A DNA stretch of 64,000 nt from Hymenobacter guriensis (GTDB taxonomy: Bacteria; Bacteroidota; Bacteroidia; Cytophagales; Hymenobacteraceae): the NCBI RefSeq assembly GCF_015773195.1, contig NZ_JADWYK010000012.1:62001-126000 (forward strand), read 5' to 3'. The notes beneath the pieces were generated by a model. That model worked only from the letters and a program-made list of their open reading frames with translations, did not search any database and was not told where the DNA came from. The translations under genes and the position numbers were made by a program. Positions 58,612 to 64,000 of this stretch are shown here, piece after piece; the stretch's first letter is position 1; every line of letters begins with the position of its first letter.

Positions 58612-60306
58612 ATGCCTGCTTCTAACAATAAAACCGGCGGTAGCCACGCCAAAAAACAAACCGTGCCCCCCGTAGCCGAGCGGATGACGCCCACGGCGGT
58701 GCCCGCTCACAAGCTGGTGCTGCGCACCCTGCGCAAGAGCGACTACAAAGCCGTGCGCGACATCATGGATAAGGTATATTCTAACATGGAAGGCGCCTGG
58801 GCCCAGGATGAGTACAACAACCTGCTGCGCAAATTCCCCGAAGGCCAGATCTGCATCGAGGACAACGGCATTGTGGTGGCGGCCGCGCTGGCCATCATCG
58901 TGCAGTACTCCGACTTCGGCGACCGGCATACGTACTCCAAGATTACCGGCAACGGCAAGTTCAACACCCACAATGCCGACGGCGACACGCTCTACGGCGT
59001 GGACGTGTTTGTAGACCCCGAGTACCGCAGCCTGCGCCTGGGCCGCCGCCTCTACGATGCCCGCAAGGAGCTGTGCGAAAACCTGAACTTGCGCGCCATG
59101 GTGGCTGGGGGCCGGATTCCCGGCTATGCCGCCTATGCCAATGAGATGACGCCGGCCAAGTACGTGGAGATGGTGCGCAACAAGGAAATTACCGACCCCA
59201 TCCTCACCTTCCAGCTTTCCAACGAGTTTCACGTTCGCAAAATCATCCGCGGCTACCTGCCCTACGACTCCGAGTCGAAGGCGTTTGCCACGCTGCTGGA
59301 GTGGATTAACGTGTACTACGACGAGGACGTGGACAAGCTGATCGGCAACCAGAAAAGCAACGTGCGTCTGGGCATCGTGCAGTGGCAGATGCGTGCCACC
59401 CGCTCCCTGGAAGACCTGCTCCAGCAGATTGAGTTCTTCGTGGATACGGTGAGCGGCTATAAGGCCGACTGCGTGCTGTTTCCGGAGTTCTTCAACGCCC
59501 CCCTCATGGCCCTCACCAACGAGGACTCCCCGGCCGTGGCCATCCGGGCTATGGCGGCCTTTACTGAGCCCATCCGCACCAAGATGATGGAGCTGGCCGT
59601 GAGCTACAACATCAACATCGTGGCCGGCTCCATGCCGGTGTACGAGGATGGCAAGCTGCACAACGTGGCCTACCTCTGCCGCCGCGACGGCACCGTGGAT
59701 GAGCAGTACAAGCTGCACGTAACCCCCGACGAGGCCTCCTACTGGGGCATGCGCGGCGGCGACAAGCTCAAGTGCTTCGACACGGACTTCGGCAAAATCG
59801 GCATTCTGGTGTGCTACGACGTGGAATTCCCCGAGCTGGCCCGCATGCTCTCGGACGAGGGCGTGAAAATTCTGTTCGTGCCTTTCTGGACGGACACCAA
59901 GAACGCCTACCAGCGCGTGCGCATCTGTGCCCAGGCCCGCGCCATCGAAAACGAGTGCTACGTGGCCATTACGGGCTCGGTGGGCAACCTGCCCCGCGTG
60001 GAAAACATGGACATTCAGTACTCGCAGAGCGCTGTGTTCAGCCCCTCCGACTTTGCCTTCCCCCACGACGCCATCGTGGCGGAGGCCACGCCCAACACCG
60101 AAATGACCCTCATTGCCGACCTCGACCTGGATTTGCTCAAGGACCTGAACACCAGCGGAGCCGTGCGTAACCTGCGCGACCGGCGCAAAGATTTGTACTC
60201 CCTGAGCTGGACGGTAAAGAAAGCCGAGCGCGACGACGAGCTGCTGGCCCAGGGCGAAGAGCGGGCCCCTCGGGTAAGCAAGCGCAAGGCCGTGGCGGCT
60301 GGCTAA
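58612..60306 (+). CDS. fused GNAT acetyltransferase / carbon-nitrogen hydrolase
   Basis: Residues 34-215 form a GNAT domain (LVLRTLRKSDYKAV, VDPEYRSLRLGRRLY with the acetyl-CoA loop). Residues 252-525 form a nitrilase-family hydrolase with the Glu-Lys-Cys triad at Glu292 (FPEFF), Lys367 (YKLHV) and Cys401 (LVCYDVEFPE). The fusion is known in other bacteria; the substrate is not. A plausible scheme is acetylation and deamidation of a common amine. The ATG at 58612 is used over a TTG four codons upstream. The N-terminal 30 residues are basic and low in complexity. It stands alone with its own -7 box. Confidence 0.9.
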   Translation: MPASNNKTGGSHAKKQTVPPVAERMTPTAVPAHKLVLRTLRKSDYKAVRDIMDKVYSNMEGAWAQDEYNNLLRKFPEGQICIEDNGIVVAAALAIIVQYSDFGDRHTYSKITGNGKFNTHNADGDTLYGVDVFVDPEYRSLRLGRRLYDARKELCENLNLRAMVAGGRIPGYAAYANEMTPAKYVEMVRNKEITDPILTFQLSNEFHVRKIIRGYLPYDSESKAFATLLEWINVYYDEDVDKLIGNQKSNVRLGIVQWQMRATRSLEDLLQQIEFFVDTVSGYKADCVLFPEFFNAPLMALTNEDSPAVAIRAMAAFTEPIRTKMMELAVSYNINIVAGSMPVYEDGKLHNVAYLCRRDGTVDEQYKLHVTPDEASYWGMRGGDKLKCFDTDFGKIGILVCYDVEFPELARMLSDEGVKILFVPFWTDTKNAYQRVRICAQARAIENECYVAITGSVGNLPRVENMDIQYSQSAVFSPSDFAFPHDAIVAEATPNTEMTLIADLDLDLLKDLNTSGAVRNLRDRRKDLYSLSWTVKKAERDDELLAQGEERAPRVSKRKAVAAG

Positions 60307-60427
60307 GCAGCCTTCATCAATACTTATTTTCAACAAACGTACACGGCTGCCTATTGGGTGGCCGTATATGTTTGCCAGGTTTTGTAAACTGCGCCTACCA
60401 ACCTGACTTACCTTTCTCTTTCGACTT

Positions 60428-61147
60428 ATGAAACGCGTCCTTATCACCGGAGCCAACCGCGGCCTGGGCCTGGAGCTAACCCGCCAGTACCTGGAGCGCG
60501 GCGACACCGTGTTTGCCACCTGCCGCCAGCCCGCCGCCGCCCACGATCTGCAAACGCTGCAGGGGCAGCACGCCGGCCGCCTGCACGTCATTGCCCTTGA
60601 TGTAACAGACGAGGCCACGATGGTAGCGGCCCGCAAGGCCGTGCGCACCGTATCGGCGGGCCTGGACGTGCTCATCAACAACGCCGGTATTCTGCCCGGC
60701 GCCGGCCCCGAGGACCCCGCTCCCCAGCGCCTAGGCCAGCTCTCGGCCGACAATGCCCTGCAGGTAATGCGCGTGAATGCCATTGGCCCCCTGCTGGTAG
60801 CACAAACCTTTCTCGACCTGCTGAAAGCCGGCGACAAGGGCCGCATCGTGAGCTTGTCGTCGGGGCTGGGTTCCATTACGTGGAAAGCTTCGGGCGAGCA
60901 TTATCACTACTCCGCCAGCAAGGCTGCCCTGAATATGTACATGCGGGCGCTGGCCGCTGAAATCAGCCAGTACGGCCTGGTTTCGGTGCTGGTAGACCCC
61001 GGCTGGCTGCGCACAGGTATGGGCGGCAGCACCGCCGGCCTCCCGCCCGCCGACTCGGCCCGCGGCATCATCCGCCTGATCGACCGCCTCTACATGGAAG
61101 AAAACGGCTCCTTCGTTACCTGGCAGAACCAGCCCGTGCCGTGGTAG
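60428..61147 (+). CDS. short-chain dehydrogenase/reductase
   Basis: A classical SDR of 239 residues. The cofactor motif TGANRGLGLE is at the start, NNAG follows near 81, and the catalytic Tyr-Lys pair is in YHYSASKAAL with a preceding Ser in SLSSGLGS. It would oxidise or reduce an alcohol or carbonyl with NAD(P). The substrate cannot be told. It starts at the ATG giving MKRVLITGAN. A TATGTTTG sequence about 55 bases upstream may be its -7 box. Confidence 0.92.
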   Translation: MKRVLITGANRGLGLELTRQYLERGDTVFATCRQPAAAHDLQTLQGQHAGRLHVIALDVTDEATMVAARKAVRTVSAGLDVLINNAGILPGAGPEDPAPQRLGQLSADNALQVMRVNAIGPLLVAQTFLDLLKAGDKGRIVSLSSGLGSITWKASGEHYHYSASKAALNMYMRALAAEISQYGLVSVLVDPGWLRTGMGGSTAGLPPADSARGIIRLIDRLYMEENGSFVTWQNQPVPW

Positions 61148-61194
61148 CGGTGAGCTGGCGAGATAGTGAAACGGTGAGTTTATCGTTCTGAGTG

Positions 61195-61360
61195 ACGTGT
61201 CATTGCGAGCGTAGCGAAGCAATCCATCCTGACCAACGTGCCAAGCCCTGCAATGTAAAAAGCCCTTACCCGTGCGCAACGAGTAAGGGCTTTCTGGTAG
61301 AAGAAAGGGTCTAGTGCTGTTCAGGACAGATTGCTTCGGCTCTGCCTCGCAATGACACGT
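61195..61360 (+). repeat. family-1 interspersed repeat, copy D
   Basis: Perfect 15-base outer arms, acgtgtcattgcgag and ctcgcaatgacacgt, flank inner arms (gcaatccatcctg with caggacagattgc) and the hairpin aaaagcccttacccgt/gagtaagggcttt. Outside lie local words (gatagtgaaacggtgagt and actcactcactaccc) that again pair loosely. It fills the gap between the SDR and the convergent RDD gene. Confidence 0.87.
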
Positions 61361-61370
61361 TACTCACTCA

Positions 61371-62090
61371 CTACCCATTGGCGGCCAGGTGGGCGTGGTC
61401 GCGGATGATGGTGCGCAGGAAAGCTTCGTCGGGAATTTCGGTTTGGACGCCGGTGAGGTTTTTTACTTTGTTGGCAACTTCGTTGAGCAACAGGTAGTTT
61501 TCGCGCTCCAGGCCCTTGTAGAGCAGCTGGCGGATAGTGGCCACGTCGTGGTCGGCGAGCAGAGACGCCTGGGGGAATACCACCACGTAGCTGGTCTCGG
61601 GAAACTGCGGAGCCAGGGCGCCACCGGGCTGGCGCGGCTTTGTACTGATGACGGCCGTACCGGCCGCCATATCTCCGAGGCGCTGCCCTTTGTCGCCGGC
61701 AGCTACCGTGACAACAGCAATAATTCCACTCATAAGACCGGTATCGATAAGGCGCAGCAGCCAGCGCAGCAGGTAGTCGCCGAATCGGGGCGTAGTGCCG
61801 TCGAGGCGGATGACCTTGATGTGGCGGGCTTTTTTGCCGATGCTCTGGCCGTTGAAGAATACCTCACACACCAGGTGATAAAACAGGTAAGGCAACCCCA
61901 TTAGCACGATAACCAGCCCAATCATAACGTTTTCCCTCGGCTTCAGCCAGGCAAACAGCAGAAACAGCGCGACAATCCAGGCCCCCAGGATGAGGTTGTC
62001 GATGATGGCCGCCAGGATCCGCTCACCTACGCTGGCGGTTTCATATTCCAGGGAAACGTTCTGGGTAGTTTGAACGCGAATTGTACTCAT
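61371..62090 (-). CDS. RDD family membrane protein
   Basis: The RDD domain occupies residues 15-150, with the defining GERILAAIIDNLIL (Arg and Asp) and three membrane helices (LGAWIVALFLLFAWL, IGLVIVLMGLPYLFYHLV, and one later). The cytoplasmic tail of about 90 residues is helical. RDD proteins are linked to transport or ion exchange, but the role is open. The ATG at 62090 gives MSTIRVQTTQ. It is divergent from the SpoIIM-like gene, a pairing often seen in bacteria. Confidence 0.9.
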   Translation of the reverse strand: MSTIRVQTTQNVSLEYETASVGERILAAIIDNLILGAWIVALFLLFAWLKPRENVMIGLVIVLMGLPYLFYHLVCEVFFNGQSIGKKARHIKVIRLDGTTPRFGDYLLRWLLRLIDTGLMSGIIAVVTVAAGDKGQRLGDMAAGTAVISTKPRQPGGALAPQFPETSYVVVFPQASLLADHDVATIRQLLYKGLERENYLLLNEVANKVKNLTGVQTEIPDEAFLRTIIRDHAHLAANG

Positions 62091-62349
62091 ACAGGTAGAA
62101 ACTATAGCTATTACCGGCCGCATGGCTGGTCAGAGGAACTCGTCAGGAGGTAATTAATGCGGTTTGGAAATTTTCCGGCACCGGAGTAGCTGCAGGTCAG
62201 GAAAAACGCGCATCTTCGTTTGTTTTCCCGGTTCGCAAATTACCAAGTATTCTCCCGGAAGCCAGCATTTTCACGCCCGTAAACAAATCGGCGCCAACGT
62301 CCCGGCGGTGGTTTTCCTTCAACCCGGCCAGTTATAGCCAGCTATTCTT

Positions 62350-63300
62350 ATGCGCGAAGCGGTATTTATGCGGCAGAATGAGGAGCGCTGGAAGCAGTAC
62401 GAAGCCAGCCCCCCAGCCAGCCCCGACGACCTGGCGGCTCGTTTCGTAGCCCTCACCGATGACCTGGCCTACGCCCAGACGTTCTATCCCGGCTCGCCCA
62501 CTACCGGCTACCTCAACGACCTGGCCGCCCGCCAGCACCAGGCCATTTACCGCAACAAGCCCGAGAAAACCAACCGCTTCCGGGCGTTCTGGCAATTAGA
62601 ACTGCCCCTGCTGGTGGCCCGCCACCACGGCACACTGGCCCTTAGCCTGGCCTTGTTCGTGCTCTTCACCTTTATCGGCGCCTTATCGGCGGCTTACGAC
62701 GACACGTTTGTGCGCGTGGTGCTGGGCGACGAGTACGTGAACCGCACGCTGGCCAACATTGAGCGCGGCGACGCCATGGCCGTGTACAAAAGCATGGACG
62801 AAACGCCCATGTTTCTGGCCATCACCGTCAACAACATCTACGTGTCGCTGCTGACTTATGCCATGGGCGCGCTGGCCGGACTGGGCACGGTGTACATGCT
62901 GTTCCAGAACGGGGTGATGCTGGGAGCGTTTCAGCATTTCTTTTACCAGAAAGGCCTGCTGCTGCCTTCTATGCTCACCATCTGGATTCACGGCACCCTC
63001 GAAATTTCGGCCATTGTGCTGGCCGGGGGTGCGGGCCTCGTCATGGGCCGCAGCCTGCTTTTTCCCGGCACCTACTCCCGCCGCGACTCCTTCCGCCAGG
63101 GCGCCCGCGACGGGTTGAAGCTGGCCCTGGGGCTGGCCCCGATATTTGTGGTGGCCGGCTTTTTGGAGGGCTTTGTGACGCGCCACACCGGCATGCCGCT
63201 GCCTTTGAGCGTGACGATTATCGGGCTGTCGGCTGCGTTTATTGTCTGGTACTTTATTGTCTATCCTATCCGGCTGCAGCGCCGCCTGGCTGCCAGCTAG
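62350..63300 (+). CDS. stage II sporulation protein M-like membrane protein (DUF95)
   Basis: A 316-residue membrane protein of the SpoIIM/DUF95 family. After a soluble N-terminus (FMRQNEERWKQYEA) come about six membrane helices, with VNNIYVSLLTYAMGALAGLG, WIHGTLEISAIVLAGGAGL and the last helix near the end. This bacterium is not expected to sporulate; the family is also found with RDD, MoxR and DUF58 genes in non-spore formers. The start may instead be Met7. It is divergent from the RDD gene and followed by a second membrane protein gene. Confidence 0.88.
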   Translation: MREAVFMRQNEERWKQYEASPPASPDDLAARFVALTDDLAYAQTFYPGSPTTGYLNDLAARQHQAIYRNKPEKTNRFRAFWQLELPLLVARHHGTLALSLALFVLFTFIGALSAAYDDTFVRVVLGDEYVNRTLANIERGDAMAVYKSMDETPMFLAITVNNIYVSLLTYAMGALAGLGTVYMLFQNGVMLGAFQHFFYQKGLLLPSMLTIWIHGTLEISAIVLAGGAGLVMGRSLLFPGTYSRRDSFRQGARDGLKLALGLAPIFVVAGFLEGFVTRHTGMPLPLSVTIIGLSAAFIVWYFIVYPIRLQRRLAAS

Positions 63301-63325
63301 GCCGAGGCCATTATTCTATTCGCCT

Positions 63326-64000
63326 ATGAAAACTCCGTTTACCAGCAAAGCCGATTTCTGCCAGGAGCGCGACTTTGGCCAGAAAATCAGCGCCACGTTT
63401 GAGTTTCTGGCGGCCCACGCCCGGCCACTAGGCAAGTGTCTGCTGTATTTTGTACTGCCGGTGGCTTTGCTGGGTGGCGTGGCGCAGGGTCTGGCCCAGC
63501 AGGATGCCCTGAGGCTGGTAGACGCCGCTGCCAATGGCGACGCCAGTAGCCTAGCCCGCTATAGCTACTTCAACATTCAGCAACTGTTGGCCACGTTTCT
63601 ACTAGCCCTGAGCCACAGTATGCTCATGTGTACCGTGTACAGCTATGTGCGCTTGCGGATTATACAGCCGGCGGACCAGGAAATAGCCCCCGCTCAGGTG
63701 TGGCAGCAAGTAAAGAGCTACCTGTTGCCCATGCTGGCGGCCAGTTTTATTATTGGGATTATTGTGGGTCTCGGTATGCTGCTGTTCGTGATTCCTGGCA
63801 TCTACCTGGCCGTGGGCCTCAGCCTGACCTGGACTATTCTGGTGATGGAAGACCGTGGTATCACCGAATCGTTCAGCCGCAGCCTGCACCTGGTTAAAGG
63901 CAAATGGTGGTCGACGCTGGGGCTGCTCGTTATTATGTACCTTATTGTTTTGATTCTCAGCGCTATTTTCGGTATCCCAAACACGCTATTGGTAACCAGT
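63326..64000 (+). CDS. multi-helix membrane protein, N-terminal part (cut by window end)
   Basis: The frame is open from the ATG at 63326 to the window end, 225 codons. At least four membrane segments are visible: CLLYFVLPVALLGGVAQGL, LATFLLALSHSMLMC, MLAASFIIGIIVGLGMLLFV and LLVIMYLIVLILSAIF. The sequence IPGIYLAVGLSLTW and SLHLVKGKWW resemble the membrane domain of glycerophosphodiester phosphodiesterases and DUF975-like proteins. No catalytic residues are visible. It starts about 25 bases after the SpoIIM-like gene, so the two probably share a transcript. Confidence 0.82.
   Translation, partial: MKTPFTSKADFCQERDFGQKISATFEFLAAHARPLGKCLLYFVLPVALLGGVAQGLAQQDALRLVDAAANGDASSLARYSYFNIQQLLATFLLALSHSMLMCTVYSYVRLRIIQPADQEIAPAQVWQQVKSYLLPMLAASFIIGIIVGLGMLLFVIPGIYLAVGLSLTWTILVMEDRGITESFSRSLHLVKGKWWSTLGLLVIMYLIVLILSAIFGIPNTLLVTS

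Noticed and set aside
58591..60876. A 761-codon open frame opposite the GNAT-nitrilase gene and the SDR
   Set aside because: It spans two certain genes on the other strand and has a low-complexity composition typical of antisense frames.

Overview
The window looks like chromosome of a GC-rich member of the Bacteroidota, most likely Hymenobacter or a close relative in the Cytophagales. The evidence is a type IX secretion C-terminal domain, Bacteroidota-type -7 boxes (TAnnTTTG), the parB-DUF5683-dapB-lepB and ftsX-DUF3098-uppP-truB-ribF gene orders, a SerB-SerA fusion, a cyanophycin synthetase, and a GC content near 60 percent by eye with AT-rich patches. No transposase, phage gene or CRISPR array is visible. 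One tRNA gene (Cys) is present.

Layout. 1-2 kb: two tandem alpha-amylase paralogues, the first cut by the window edge. 2-7.5 kb: a WG-repeat protein with a damaged start, an aldo/keto reductase, a secreted transglutaminase-like protein, a DUF421 membrane protein, a YaeR-like VOC protein and a small outer-membrane barrel. 7.5-13.5 kb: a fused phosphoserine phosphatase/phosphoglycerate dehydrogenase, an unknown membrane-anchored protein split by one in-frame amber codon, a small exported protein and a PBP4-type carboxypeptidase. 14-16.4 kb: an exported Gfo/Idh/MocA oxidoreductase and a very AT-rich island with two small unknown genes. 16.6-23 kb: pyrG, yidC, a DUF6438 lipoprotein and a family 5 solute-binding lipoprotein. 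23-29.6 kb: parA, a T9SS-exported PA14/ricin protein, then parB, DUF5683, dapB and lepB. 29.7-37.5 kb: ung, apaG, two methyltransferases, kdsA, a coiled-coil membrane protein and cyanophycin synthetase. 37.7-44.5 kb: tRNA-Cys, rpsA with an unusual repetitive tail, a small exported protein, a fatty acid desaturase, a DUF3298 lipoprotein and an alpha/beta hydrolase. 44.6-48 kb: HNH nuclease, cytoplasmic NlpC/P60 peptidase, smpB and tsaD. 48-57 kb: a TamB-like giant, then ftsX-DUF3098-uppP-truB-ribF. 57-64 kb: scoA/scoB, a GNAT-nitrilase fusion, an SDR, and an RDD/SpoIIM/multi-TM cluster running off the window.

Most genes are housekeeping: cell envelope (dacB, yidC, lepB, uppP, tamB, ftsX, kdsA, NlpC/P60), translation (rpsA, smpB, tsaD, truB, tRNA-Cys), chromosome partition (parA/parB), and nucleotide or amino acid synthesis (pyrG, serAB, dapB).

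The most striking non-coding signal is the intergenic DNA. Many gaps hold long inverted repeats, often nested around a terminator-like hairpin. Some belong to families with several copies in the window: a tgtcattgcgag/ctcgcaatgaca family with four copies, a gcttcg...ctcagcatgac family with three, and a ccacggatt/aatccgtgg family with two. Others are built from a short word unique to that locus, repeated in both orientations (30.9, 32.9, 46.2, 48.0, 52.8 kb and others). I consider this nested inverted-repeat architecture the best candidate here for an under-described system.
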